This document shows positions 45,228 to 56,999 of a DNA stretch of 64,000 bases, piece after piece; positions within the stretch are counted from its first letter, which is position 1; each line of letters opens with the position of its first letter. The DNA is from Glandiceps talaboti. Lineage: Eukaryota > Hemichordata > Enteropneusta > Spengelidae. The notes beneath the pieces were generated by a model. It had not been told where the DNA came from. It saw only the letters and a program-made list of their open reading frames with translations, and did not search any database. Made by a program: the position numbers and the translations under genes. Location: the NCBI RefSeq assembly GCF_964340395.1, contig NC_135567.1, forward strand, positions 9,870,484 to 9,934,483, given 5' to 3'.

Positions 45228-47612
45228 AGCAGGTAGTGTGTTATGATATAATACAAGATTTACCTGTAGTAACTTATCAATTACAAGAAGTACTTGATTT
45301 ACCTGTAGTAACTTATCAAGTACTGTAAGTAGTGTGTTATGATATAATTACAAGAAGTACTTGATTTACCTGTAGTAACTTATCAATTACAAGAAGTAGT
45401 GTGTTATGATATAATTACAAGAAGTACTTGATTTACCTGTAGTAACTTACCAATTACTCTAAGTAGTGTGTTATGATATAATACACAAAGTACTTGATTT
45501 ACCTGTAGTAACTTATCAATTACTCTAAGTAGTGTGTTATGATATAATTACAAGAAGTACTTGATTTACCTGTAGTAACTTATTAATTACAAGAAGTAGT
45601 GTGTTATAATATAATACAAGAAGTACTTGATTTACCTGTAGTAACTTATCAAGTACTGTAAGTAGTGTGTTATGATATAATTACAAGAAGTACTTGATTT
45701 ACCTGTTGTAACTTATTAATTACAAGAAGTAGTGTGTTATGATATAATTACAAGAAGTACTTGATTTACCTGTAGTAACTTATCAAGTACTGTAAGTAGT
45801 GTGTTATGATATAATTACAAGAAGTACTTGATTTACCTGTAGTAACTTACCAATTACTCTAAGTAGTGTGTTATGATATAATACAAGAAGTACTTGATTT
45901 ACCTGTAGTAACTTATCAAGTACTGTAAGTAGTGTGTTATGATATAATTACAAGAAGTACTTGATTTACCTGTAGTAACTTATTAATTACAAGAAGTAGT
46001 GTGTTATGATATAATTACAAGAAGTACTTGATTTACCTGTAGTAACTTATCAATTACAAGAAGTAGTGTGTTATGATATAATACAAGAAGTACTTGATTT
46101 ACCTGTAGTAACTTATCAATTACAAGAAGTAGTGTGTTATGATATAATACAAGAAGTACTTGATTTACCTGTAGTAACTTATCAATTGCAAGAAGTACTT
46201 GATTTACCTGTAGTAACTTATCAATTACAAGAAGTAGTGTGTTATGATATAATACAAGAAGTACTTGATTTACCTGTAGTAACTTATCAATTACAAGAAG
46301 TAGTGTGTTATGATATAATACAAGAAGTACTTGATTTACCTGTAGTAACTTATCAATTGCAAGAAGTACTTGATTTACCTGTAGTAACTTATCAATTACT
46401 CTAAGTAGTGTGTTATGATATAATACAAGAAGTACTTGATTTACCTGTAGTAACTTATCAATTACAAGAAGTAGTGTGTTATGATATAATACAAGAAGTA
46501 CTTGATTTACCTGTAGTAACTTATCAATTACAAGAAGTAGTGTGTTATGATATAATACAAGAAGTACTTGATTTACCTGTAGTAACTTATCAATTGCAAG
46601 AAGTACTTGATTTACCTGTAGTAACTTATCAATTACAAGAAGTACTTGATTTACCTGTAGTAACTTATCAAGTACTGTAAGTAGTGTGTTATAATATAAT
46701 ACAAGAAGTACTTGATTTACCTGTAGTAACTTATCAATTACAAGAAGTAGTGTGTTATGATATAATACAAGAAGTACTTGATTTACCTGTAGTAACTTAT
46801 CAATTGCAAGAAGTACTTGATTTACCTGTAGTAACTTATCAATTACTCTAAGTAGTGTGTTATGATATAATACAAGAAGTACTTGATTTACCTGTAGTAA
46901 CTTATCAATTACAAGAAGTAGTGTGTTATGATATAATACAAGAAGTACTTGATTTACCTGTAGTAACTTATGAATTACAAGAAGTAGTGTGTTATGATAT
47001 AATACAAGAAGTACTTGATTTACCTGTAGTAACTTATCAATTGCAAGAAGTACTTGATTTACCTGTAGTAACTTATCAATTACAAGAAGTACTTGATTTA
47101 CCTGTAGTAACTTATCAAGTACTGTAAGTAGTGTGTTATGATATAATACAAGAAGTACTTGATTTACCTGTAGTAACTTATCAATTACAAGAAGTAGTGT
47201 GTTATAATATAATACAAGAAGTACTTGATTTACCTGTAGTAACTTATCAATTACAAGAAGTAGTGTGTTATAATATAATACAAGAAGTACTTGATTTACC
47301 TGTAGTAACTTATCAATTACTCTAAGTAGTGTGTTATGATATAATACAAGAAGTACTTGATTTACCTGTAGTAACTTATCAAGTACTGTAAGTAGTGTGT
47401 TATGATATAATACAAGAAGTACTTGATTTACCTGTAGTAACTTATCAATTACAAGAAGTAGTGTGTTATAATATAATACAAGAAGTACTTGATTTACCTG
47501 TAGTAACTTATCAATTACAAGAAGTAGTGTGTTATGATATAATACAAGAAGTACTTGATTTACCTGTAGTAACTTATCAATTACAAGAAGTAGTGTGTTA
47601 TAATATAATAAT
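45228..47612 (+). repeat. 66/39-bp minisatellite (2.4 kb) in the intron after the ankyrin array
   Basis: The main unit is 66 bp (gtagtgtgttatgatataat, acaagaagtacttgatttac, ctgtagtaacttatcaatta plus six bases). A 39-bp short form lacks the gtagtgtgtt...ataatac part. Units in the first 800 bp are often 67 bp, with an extra T or with CTCTAA/CTGTAA ends. Later units are exact multiples of three and give open frames of up to 112 codons (CYDIIQEVLDLPVVTYQLQ). In-frame TAA/TAG between blocks and the lack of an obvious exon boundary argue against coding. It replaces the ankyrin unit sequence at 45,222 abruptly. Confidence 0.93.
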
Positions 47613-47747
47613 ATAATAATAATTGGTTCAGGTTACAAAAAAGTAGGGGTCAAAGGACCGGGACAAAGAGATGGCCTGCTCCCAAATTACGGAGTGTTGG
47701 AAAGAAAGGACAAGTTACAAGATTTTTCTTGATCCATTAAATTGCAT

Positions 47748-47764
47748 GAGAGAGAGAGAGAGAG
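47748..47764. repeat. (GA)n short tract
   Basis: gagagagagagagaga. Just upstream of the long (GT)n. Confidence 0.85.
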
Positions 47765-47906
47765 TGTCGACTGTTCGCATTAAAACATTGCGAGTGGCAG
47801 TAAGAAAACATATTTACTGTGAACATTAGAATTGTAACTTAATGAAATAGAAATGTGTGAATAGTTTTGTGATCTGATTTATGTGAAATAGGACTGCTAT
47901 ATGCAG

Positions 47907-47980
<74 letters not shown>
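47907..47980. repeat. (GT)n microsatellite
   Basis: About 37 uninterrupted GT dinucleotides, 73 bases upstream of the 48,054 exon. Confidence 0.95.
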
Positions 47981-47981
<1 letters not shown>

Positions 47982-48053
47982 CAGGTAAATTAGTTATTGA
48001 GCATTTCATAGAAGTTATAGTTTATTCTATTTTTATTCTCTTCCTACCATTAG

Positions 48054-48110
48054 AACGGGTACACTCCGATGATGTTGACTGAAAGCAACACAGTGAAAAC
48101 TATCTTAAAG
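48054..48110 (+). CDS. Half ankyrin-repeat exon
   Basis: 19 codons, NGYTPMMLTESNTVKTILK, between a cattag acceptor and AAG|GTATGA. NGYTPMML is the start of an ankyrin repeat, and the unit is cut short, forming the C-terminal cap and linker to Roc. Phase 0 at both ends. Confidence 0.82.
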
Positions 48111-49113
48111 GTATGATATTTAGATTTATGTTTTTTTTAAAAAGATAAGAAAATATTACAGAATAACATAAAACAAAGTAAGTGTGATTTTCAATGTTTT
48201 AACTAATATTTCGAACACAGAGCCAGTAACGTAAACACTCGCTGCCGTGACAACAGACGCACGTTGTCATGTCGTGACCAGTGTAAATATTCCATATTTT
48301 GTTCAACTTGGCTGGGGTATTGTATAATAATTTAATACATCACAGATAAGCATGTAAAATTTGTATATGTCTGATATGATATATCCTGATTTCTCTATAA
48401 ATACACGTTGTCTTGATGTTAAAGGGACTACATCACATAAAAATTACGATTTCGTGTTGGGTACTTATTAGTTGTAAGAACTGGAACATAGCGATGGCTT
48501 TATGATCTGGTTTTGCCATCTGAGCAATGAATGCACACCTCAATCCGATGTCAGACCTCCAAAGACTCTGCCTTAAGTCATAATTAATTTTGATTCGCTA
48601 TAGCTATTGGTGGATACTTAATTCTTCCTATCCGTGATATTTATTTCTGAGTTAAACATCCTATCCATACAATACATACTAAGGTTGAACAATCTAAAAT
48701 GTGGTTTAGACCCCCAACACTCTCACCCCCCCCAACCCCGCCACAAACATCTCAGCTTTCTCTGTGATCTTTAGTTAAACACCCTTGCCATACAATAGAT
48801 ACATATTCTACAGTTGAAAGATCTAAAATTACATCAAATCGCTTTAGATCACCAGCACTCTCCTCAAATGTACATAATACATGTAGACTTTGTAAACTTT
48901 CAAAAGATTTACTGACCATTTCTTCAACATTTTTAGCCCGTGATAATTTGTTATGAATAGTCAATTACTGATATTTGAAGTTTTATTCAACAGTTACATC
49001 TATTTTGTTCAGAGACATGACACAACTAGGCTGACTTAACCTACCTCGCATTAATGTTTTAACATGCATATAAGACTTACATTATAATTATTCCCCTTGT
49101 AATTGTTTGATAG
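48111..49113. other. Intron, nothing recognised
   Basis: AT-rich. The short minus-strand frame at 48,752-48,964 overlaps a stretch with protein-like composition (ESLQSLHVLCTFEESAGDLK), but no family is recognised. A C-rich run lies at about 48,727-48,735. Confidence 0.4.
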
Positions 49114-49230
49114 GAATACCAGTACAATCTTTTGATGAAAGAGCCAGGTGTAGACACAGATGTGATGAAGTTGCATATTTGCGGATATGGTGGTGTTGGA
49201 AAGACAACCTTGAAAGAATCTCTTCAAAGG
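49114..49230 (+). CDS. Roc GTPase exon 1 with the P-loop
   Basis: 39 codons. EYQYNLLMKEPGVDTDVMK links to KLHICGYGGVGKTTLKESL. The P-loop (G1, GxxxxGKT) is GYGGVGKT at 49,183-49,206. Acceptor gatag, donor AGG|GTAAAT. All residues for phosphate binding are present. Confidence 0.92.
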
Positions 49231-49380
49231 GTAAATAAATTAAAGTTACAAAAATAAATTATACTTGCTAGGTATTCAGTCCACACTTTAGGCAATGTTT
49301 CTCTTTGAGAAAAGAGTTTGTCTGTGCAACTGATTTATTCGTTAATGAAACTAACTGACATTTAAAAGGTTTTTTTTCAG

Positions 49381-49665
49381 AGCTGGTGGCAGGCATGGGT
49401 CACTAAGAGAAACAAAGAGTCCCCCCCACCTCCTGGACAGGACGATTACGTACTAACACCTGGTATTGATGTTTGTAATGCTGATCTACCTGGAGTAGGA
49501 AAGATGTGTGTTTTGGATTATGCTGGACAATCAGAATTCTACATCACATATTCTATGTTTCTTGGTGCCAGAAATGCAGTGTTCGCTATCGTTTTTGAAA
49601 TAATACATAGGGCGGCTGACAGACTAATGAAACCACAATATTTGGCTGATAAACAAAAGAATGAG
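49381..49665 (+). CDS. Roc GTPase exon 2 with the G3 motif
   Basis: 95 codons. Opens with SWWQAWVTKRNKE, a Pro-rich turn, then TPGIDVCNADLPGVGKM and the switch II/G3 motif DYAGQ (DxxG) at 49,516-49,530, followed by SEFYITYSMFLGARNAVFAI, the usual strand after G3 in Roc domains. Acceptor ttttttttcag, donor GAG|GTAATG. Confidence 0.92.
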
Positions 49666-49926
49666 GTAATGTATAATTCTAGAAGTAGTTAGCATTACTA
49701 GAAATAGAGATTTGGAACAGATTCGAAATAATTTTGATAATGGGAGGTGTGATGCCGACTAGCAAAGAATCATAACATAATGGACAACTGGTCCATGCAT
49801 ACTGAAATAATAACAATGAATCTTTTGTCAAGTCACATATAATCTCCATGAACACCAAAAAATGAATTAGCCATATAACTACATCGTATTTTTAAAAAAT
49901 GTAACATCAATATGTTTTATTTCAAG

Positions 49927-50080
49927 GTGTTCACATGGCTTAGATATATTAAGGCTGCTCGTGAGGCTAGTGAGGAGGACGTAGCGATGCCTGAAGAAAT
50001 CAAATCTGAAATCAATAAACCAACAGTAATCTTAGTAGCTAGCAGAGCAGACATGATAAAACCAGAATACAAAGAGGAGG
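49927..50080 (+). CDS. Roc GTPase exon 3 with the G4 motif
   Basis: VFTWLRYIKAAREASEEDV, then PTVILVASRADMIKPEYKEE. The G4 position (NKxD/TKxD in most GTPases) reads SRAD at 50,041-50,052: Asp is kept, Lys is replaced by Arg. Donor G|GTGAGT leaves the intron in phase 1, confirmed by the next exon completing a GCT codon. Confidence 0.9.
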
Positions 50081-51055
50081 GTGAGTATCCTGTGGAAACT
50101 GTTAGATGACATGGGGGAGGGGCATCTAAAAACTCAAAACCAAAACTGTTGTCATACTTTTCCTACCACTCTATCACATAGATTAAGTATTATGAACCGG
50201 GTTAATCAATAAAATTGGGAGGAATCTTTGTGTAATGATATAGAATTGGGGGAGACCTCCAAATGCAACCAAATACATACCCAGACAAAGGAGATCTGTC
50301 AGTTAACCTTGTAACTGCATCGCTGTTGGTTATCAAATACTAGAGACGTATTTGAAGTTTCTCATCTGTTTGAACGTAATACATTAGCATCAAAAAGAAA
50401 GTGACACCACGTGACATTATCAATGCAATGAGACACCGACCTGGTTTCGAACAACATATTGTTGACATAAATTGTCAAGATGACAAGTACACCTTTCTCA
50501 TTTCATGAGAGCACACAAAACAAGTCGAGCAGACCCTTGCAATATGATCTCAGGAGGAGGAGTAGAAATGTTGGGTTTCGTAGAGTTGAACGGTATAAGT
50601 ATGGATAGTTCAGACGTTACACTTTAACACTCACACTCTCATACTCTCGTACGGGATCGTTCAGGTCCAAGTCGGGAATTAGTCACAACTGAGAAGATAT
50701 TTCGGCTTGCCAGAATCACCTAACCGAGTCGATTCTGGATGTTTAATTCTCACTTTAAATATACTTCCAATACAATGGAATTTACACAACAACTAAATCA
50801 AGAAAATCACGCCATAAGATCACGCCATCATAAAAGTTATTATATACTTTCAGTTACATCATGTTTGCCCAGATTCGTCATCGCCAGTCTATTTCTGACC
50901 TATGGCCTACAATGCCGAAAAGTAGAATTTATTCCCATAATTCCGAAATACGATATTTTGGATCGTAACAGAAATATACAGTTTGATGAGATATAAAACA
51001 GATACGAGACAGCAAACTATTAAGGTTCAGTAGTGTTATAGGCATAATAAAATGC
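50081..51055. other. Intron, nothing recognised
   Basis: Open frames are short and unlike any family. The sequence is less AT-rich than the ankyrin introns. Confidence 0.4.
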
Positions 51056-51060
51056 TGGTT

Positions 51061-51476
51061 TGTGTGTGGTGTGGTGTGTTGTGTTGTGTTGTGTTGTGTT
51101 GTGTTGTGTTGTGTTGTGTTGTGTTGTTTCGTTTTGTGTTGTGTTGTGTTGTGTTGTGTTGTGTTGTGTTGTGTTGTGTTGTGTTGTGCTGTGCTGTGTT
51201 GTACTGTGTTGTGTTGTATTTTGTTGTGTTGTGTTGTGTTGTGTTGTGTTGTGTTGTGTTGTGTTATGTTGTGTTGTGTTGTACTGTGTTGTGGTGTGGT
51301 GTATTTTGTTGTGTTGTGTTGTGTTGTGTTGTGTTGTGTTGTGTTGTTTCGTTTTGTGTTGTGTTGTGTTGTGTTGTGCTGTGCTGTGTTGTACTGTGTT
51401 GTGTTGTATTTTGTTGTGTTGTGTTGTGTTGTGTTGTGTTGTGTTGTGTTGTGTTATTCTGTGCTGTGTTGTGGTG
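51061..51476. repeat. (TGTTG)n pentanucleotide microsatellite
   Basis: About 415 bp of near-perfect TGTTG, with an inner block of roughly 190 bp (including gtttcgttttgtg and gtgctgtgctg) occurring twice. It gives very long Cys-Val-Leu and His-Asn-Thr-Gln ORFs, which are not genes. A GT-rich stretch follows to 51,602. Confidence 0.95.
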
Positions 51477-52149
51477 AGGGCGCACGCACATTTGTGTATG
51501 TTGTGTTGTGTGTGCCTTTGCGCACGCGAGCGTATGCGTGCGTCTGTGTGTGTATGTGTATGTGTGTGTATGTATCTGAGTGTTTGTGTGTATGTATGTA
51601 TGTACAAATATTGATGACAAGTGTAATTTCTATTTATTCCTGCATCAACATTTCAGCATGCTAAGTTCTACATACTGTACAGTGTCATTTAACCACATCT
51701 TTTCACCTGTGTAAAAAGTGTACATGGGATGTGTACATGTGATTGATATAAGACATAGTTCTACCTTTAAAAATGAACTAGAATTTGGAAGGTCAATTTA
51801 TTAAAAAATGTTTCTTATTTTTGATAGTTCCTATGACAATCTGGAATGTTGTATATACACATCTACAAGTACTAGTATGTTTTGTTAGTCACTAAGGGAT
51901 ACATTCTAGACTAACTTTGCTATTTCTTGATCCCATATATTCGGAATTTGTGTCTGTTTTAGGGTTAATTTTATTACATTGGTGGATACACATTATTATT
52001 ATTTTACCTAATTTTTCCACGGTCATATCACCCCAAGGTGTTGTTGACATTCAAACTTGATACTTCGTTTCAAGCGCACCCTCGAAAGAGATGATGTCAT
52101 GTGGATAATGGAGAATAAAGTCAAATGCTCGTGTACACCATGCACAAGT

Positions 52150-52560
52150 CGTTTACAACAAAACTGTGGAATATATACTCTGATTGTTTATGTCATGACA
52201 ACCTGCGCCTATGTAACTACAACGTGTCTACGAAACTACAATGTATGTATGTATGTATGTATGTATGTATGTATGTATGTATGTATGTATGTATGTATGT
52301 ATGTGACTGGTTCTATTGTGTCGAAATAAGAGTCAAAGCTTTCAAAATAGCCATTACTTTCCCAGAATTGTAATTGTTATTAAATACTGGCGCTGGTATA
52401 ATTATGGATTTTCATTATATTTTTTGCTAAGTTCAGCCGGAAAATAGTCGTGACCTAAATGTTTCCACTACTCATCTAGCGACTCGTGATGAAAGGCCCT
52501 GTAGGTCACTCGAATTTTCCTTGGCTGAATGACCCTTACAAAGCTTTCCTAAATTTTACT
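52150..52560. repeat. Dispersed repeat with (GTAT)n inside
   Basis: Matches about 55,965-56,310 (ggaatatatactctg, tgtgttcgaaata-like, tactggcgctg, ataattatg, ttccttggc). The GTAT microsatellite at 52,241-52,304 is absent from the other copy. Confidence 0.65.
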
Positions 52561-52650
52561 CGATTCTCAGATACTGCTTTGCATTTTTAAAAACTCTCCA
52601 GTATTCTATATAACAAGTTAAACTTTTTATACAATTCCCATTCATTTCAG

Positions 52651-52799
52651 CTGAATGTGTCATCAGAGAATTTCAGCAAGAAGCTAAGAAGCTGTTCAGC
52701 AAGTATCTGAATATAGTTGATGAAACGTACTTATTGAACTGTCACGATTCACGGAGTGAAGCTCTTCACACACTACGGGAACGCCTTCGTAGTATTAAG
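52651..52799 (+). CDS. Roc C-terminus / start of COR exon
   Basis: AECVIREFQQEAKKLFSKY, then LNIVDETYLLNCHDSRSEAL and HTLRERLRSIK. LNCHDSRS is at the G5 position of Roc. Phase 1 on the left, phase 0 on the right (AAG|GTATCG). Confidence 0.92.
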
Positions 52800-53659
52800 G
52801 TATCGTTTGATGTTAAACTAGTTGTGAGAAAACCTGATGCCGTATTTTAACAGTCCCCGTTGATGTCAGTTCCTGGTCTTCCCTTTTACTGTGCCTTGTT
52901 TCCACACTTACGTTGCTTTTTTAATGAAATCTGATGGGACGTTTTGAAATATTATCCACATTTTACGATTTTACAACATACACAGCAAACTTAATAATCT
53001 TCTTAAAGTTGTAAATCTATAAGTACACGTAATTATAGCTGTAAAAATGAGAGATTATTTGCTGTAATGAAGGAAGAACATTTAGCGACTGTACTGCATG
53101 TACTAACATACAGCATACACATCTAGACAAAGAGAAATGAATGTCCAGAGTGTTATGTGATTTATTCTCACAGAACAGAAGTAGTAGTATAACGTATACC
53201 TTGTTATTGAAACAGTATGTGCTGAAATCATTCTGTATGTACAAATGTTAGTACATTGCAGGATATATAGTGACAATTCTCTGAATTCAGGGACATATAA
53301 CTAACAATTCAGTTCATGCATGGAGGGGCAGCACTCGAAACTATGGGCGACACCTGAAACTAGTTCTAGTTCTGGAGAAGGCAGTATATCCTAGACACTA
53401 GCTAAATGGGGTGGGGTTGGGATGTTCTTTCACACCAACTATCAAAATACATTCCATTGTTAAATGCTTGCACTCAAAGAACAGTGTCATAAGGCAACTC
53501 CATAATGCCTGACAGGGTAACATCACCAATTGCAAGTCATATGATATTTACTGAAATGTTGCATGCCTAATATTTGATTCATGTAAAATTCTGTTATGTG
53601 TTTCGGTTCATGGTTAAGAGAAGGTTTAATTGTTTTTATCATATTTTTTGACGTTCCAG
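52800..53659. other. Intron, nothing recognised
   Basis: No repeat or gene recognised. The minus-strand ORF at 53,017-53,244 is judged to be chance. Confidence 0.4.
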
Positions 53660-53842
53660 AAAAGAAAGACAATTCCTAAACTGTGTGCCAAAATCCTGGA
53701 GAAAAAGAAATCATGGTTTGATGGTTCAAAGTTCCCTGTCCTTTACTGGAATACGTATCTTCAAAGGGTTAAAGAAATCGACCCGGTAGTTGATGAAGCA
53801 TTCCTGAAACAGGCAACAAGCTATCTGGATGATATGGGAGAG
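53660..53842 (+). CDS. COR domain exon
   Basis: 61 codons, KRKTIPKLCAKILEKKKSW, then FPVLYWNTYLQRVKEIDP and LKQATSYLDDMGE. IPKLC, FPV-W and the YLxDMGE turn are typical of COR, the dimerisation domain of Roco proteins. The end after GAG is set by homology (MGE continues as IIYIHST in the next exon), so the donor must be GTTTGG, a weak site. Confidence 0.9.
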
Positions 53843-54239
53843 GTTTGGATTGCACTATTCATTTATATTGTGATCATACAGTATATATGTACATCCATTT
53901 AAGTAATTTTAACTGTGGAAACTGTAAATATCCATCACACTATGAAGCTCAGTTGTAAGCAAGTGGAACCTTTATGGTGGGGTTAATAAATTGGAGATAG
54001 TCACGATTGACATCACACATTTGGCCAATATAATGTTTAATAGGATATGATATTACATATATGATGATGCCACATAGATATAGTATAGGTAATTATTAAT
54101 GTAGCCTGACATACCTTTCCTTAAATGATTTCTCGATACTCTTTTACCTATAATAATTATAAATATGTGTCTCACCGGAGAGAACAGTGCTCGATGCAAT
54201 GTTTTTAGCAGAGAATTATATACTTTATCCAAGGAATAA

Positions 54240-54459
<220 letters not shown>

Positions 54460-54461
54460 AG

Positions 54462-55778
54462 ATTATTTACATCCACAGCACATGTGTTTCTGAAGATGTT
54501 GTTGTCTTCGAACCCCAATGGCTATGTAGTAGAATATTTGGTCCAATGCTTGCCTCTGAAATGTTTGTTCAATATACTATGAGGTTGCCAAGAAAGAAGT
54601 TTTACAGCATGGAGGACCTTGACAGTGTATTTGGTGAACAGACTGACATAAATCTATTGGTCCATCTCTTGGAAACGTTTCAGCTTCTGTTCGAAGTTCC
54701 ACGTGACCCAGTTGCTACTGATAGGATCCGAGAGTTTATAATCCCTGGGCTGTTGGACGACACCATGCCACCAGACCAATGGCAAAAAAGTGACGTACAC
54801 TACATTTATCGAGGTCGTAGAATTCAGTGCCATGACGAAACCGATAGTTTCTCTGCTGGTTTCTTCCCAAGACTTCAGACCCATCTTAACAACACTTTCA
54901 CTGAAGCCGGACATCCACCAAGTGGAATATGGAAGAACGGAATCCGGGTGACACAAGCAGTAGAAGCATTGGTGTATCTGACCAAAGACAGAACAGCTGT
55001 TCATATCTGTGTACGAGCAACAACTGAGGCAGACTTGGGTCAGTGTCAACAACTTCTCGACTCAATCACGAAAGATGTGGACGACATGTTACAAATCACC
55101 AGTCCGGGTACCAGTGTAGACAAGTGTATTCTGAGTGACCAATCACTTCGAAATCATAGTACCCAAGATGATATCAGTTACTATACAGTGGAAGCAGTTA
55201 TTGAGGCAGAAGAAAGAGGAGAGGATGTATATGATGCCATAAGTGGCAAAGTAGAAAGTATTACGAATCTGTTATGTCAAGGGTATGACAAGACCTTTTT
55301 AATTCGGAAGGGCTACAACTGTGATGTGAAATGGATGCTAAATCAACAAAGACAGCTGTTCACAATGTCCATGGATATCGAGCGACCGGATGTCAACACT
55401 TATGCATACATGGCTCAATTGATGGGGATTGGGTACAAAGATGTCAGAGGTTTTGAAGCAATTGCTGGAAGAGCTAGGGAACCAGTGACTGGATACATCC
55501 TAGCGGAATGGAGTAAAAGATCTGCTGAAAGGAAGCGGTCTGAATTGTCAACTGAAGGTGATGGCGTCAAAGGTGGTTTAACCAAACAGGAAACTGAGTT
55601 CCAAGTAAGAGGGGAAACTATATACCTGGAAAGTACCTTTGAGAATTTGCTGAAAATCCTAGAAAGAATGAAACGACACGACTGCATTCAAATCATTAGA
55701 AACATGTTCAAAGATGTTACACCAAGGTCCAGACAACCAGGTATTGAAAGCCTGTTTGGATTCCATGAGCTAGCACTA

Positions 55779-55827
<49 letters not shown>

Positions 55828-55880
55828 ATTATTATTATTATGATGCTCTCTCTAGTCATAATGACGACGATAACATGTAG
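54462..55880 (+). CDS. Terminal exon: COR, Death domain, poly-Asp tail
   Basis: 472 codons and TAG. It starts IIYIHSTCVSEDVVVFEPQW, then LCSRIFGPMLASE, completing COR-A. FIIPGLLDDTMPPDQW and IQCHDETDSFSAGFFPRLQ form COR-B. A linker follows with SYYTVEAVIEAEERGEDVYD, then a Death domain at about 55,330-55,715 (RPDVNTYAYMAQLMGIGYKD, ILAEWSKR, TFENLLKILERMKRHDC, IQIIRNMF). The C-terminus is 16 Asp and 5 Tyr encoded by (GAT)16(TAT)5 at 55,779-55,841, then DALSSHNDDDNM and stop. The exon must start at 54,462, because MGE|IIYI continues the COR motif. Death domains bind other Death domains in apoptosis or immune adaptors; the partner is unknown. Confidence 0.93.
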
Positions 55881-55931
55881 AGGACGAGTAAGAGGAGGAC
55901 AAGACGTAAACGAGGGAGAAGAGGACGTTGA
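55881..55931 (+). other. In-frame basic extension after the stop codon
   Basis: Straight after TAG the same frame codes 16 residues, RTSKRRTRRKRGRRGR, and ends in TGA at 55,929-55,931. Eleven of the 16 are Arg or Lys. It could be the ancestral C-terminus cut off by a nonsense change, a readthrough extension, or chance in a purine-rich stretch. Confidence 0.45.
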
Positions 55932-55964
55932 GTGACATTATAGCATACACGAACCAAGTTCAAC

Positions 55965-56310
55965 AAAAATAATGGAATATATACTCTGGTCATTCTAAGT
56001 CACGACAACACGTGTCGACGTCTCTGATTCTGCTGTGTTCGAAATATGAGTCAGAACGTTCAAAAATATAATTACTAATTTTTCTTTGATATTACTGGCG
56101 CTGATATAATTATGTTATTCTGCAATGTTTTTCTTCATTCAGCCTGAAATACTTGTTACCCAAGGGATTTGTCACTACTCGTCAAATGACTACGAAAAAG
56201 CTTCCTTAGATCACTGTTGTTTTTCTTGAACAAACTGGCTTAGCGACTCGTAGTGACAAAGACCCTTAGGTAATCCATATTTTCCTTGGCCGAACAAAGA
56301 AAAATATTGG
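55965..56310. repeat. Dispersed repeat, copy of 52,150-52,560
   Basis: Same element without the GTAT insert. Lies in the likely 3' UTR. Confidence 0.6.
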
Positions 56311-56958
56311 GGAATATCATCTAGTAATATCTAGGAGTAGAATAGTTTTATTCTCAAACTAATTCAGAACACTTATTATCATTATATGGAAGACATGTTT
56401 TACATGGTTATATTTTATCCAGTGTAGTTTATGATAAGTGAAATACCCTGACAAACAAACAAGTAGCTGAGTTTGTATACAAATTGATCAAATATAGGAA
56501 TTTTACTATAGTAATGTAGTAATGATACATTTCTCACAATTGCTTGTGAAGTCTTCAAGTTTGATATATTTTACTATGTACATATTATTGGATTACTAAA
56601 GATACTAAATAGTGACTTTAGAGTTACAGTCTTAGACATGTTTTTAAGTAATTGATTAGGCCTACAAAAGTAATTGTGTGGTTCCGATTACGCTTAATTG
56701 TGGAATTGTAGAACCTACCCTATACAAACACAGAATTTAATGTATGGCATCTTAACTTCAATGTTTGAAATGAATGATGTAGTTATTTCACTGTGATCAA
56801 TTCAAAAAGATACACGCGTATCTCTATAACAGAAAACTAATTTGTATATATTAAAGATTATCAATAGTTGCTGGGAGCAGTTACAACTTTGTTTTTTTAG
56901 TAGTGTATGACATTCAGTGCAATGATTTGTATTAATTCCAAGGGACATGGTTACAGAT

Positions 56959-56987
56959 AATAAACCTCAAGTATATCTCACAATAAA
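56959..56987 (+). terminator. Candidate polyadenylation signals
   Basis: AATAAA at 56,959-56,964 and again at 56,982-56,987, about 1.1 kb after the stop. AT-rich DNA makes chance matches common, so this is only a candidate. Confidence 0.25.
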
Positions 56988-56999
56988 ATATATACATCC

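Noticed and set aside
46066-47616. Repeat proteins built on CYDIIQEVLDLPVV
   Set aside because: They are a by-product of a 66-bp minisatellite. Blocks are split by in-frame stops, early units are 67 bp, and the array sits in an intron between exons that join in frame.
51020-51664. ORFs of up to 200 codons rich in Cys-Val-Leu or His-Asn-Thr-Gln
   Set aside because: Pure translation of the TGTTG microsatellite.
53843-53902. Continuation of the COR exon past GAG to the stop at 53,902
   Set aside because: The residues after MGE do not fit COR, whereas the exon at 54,462 resumes the motif exactly.
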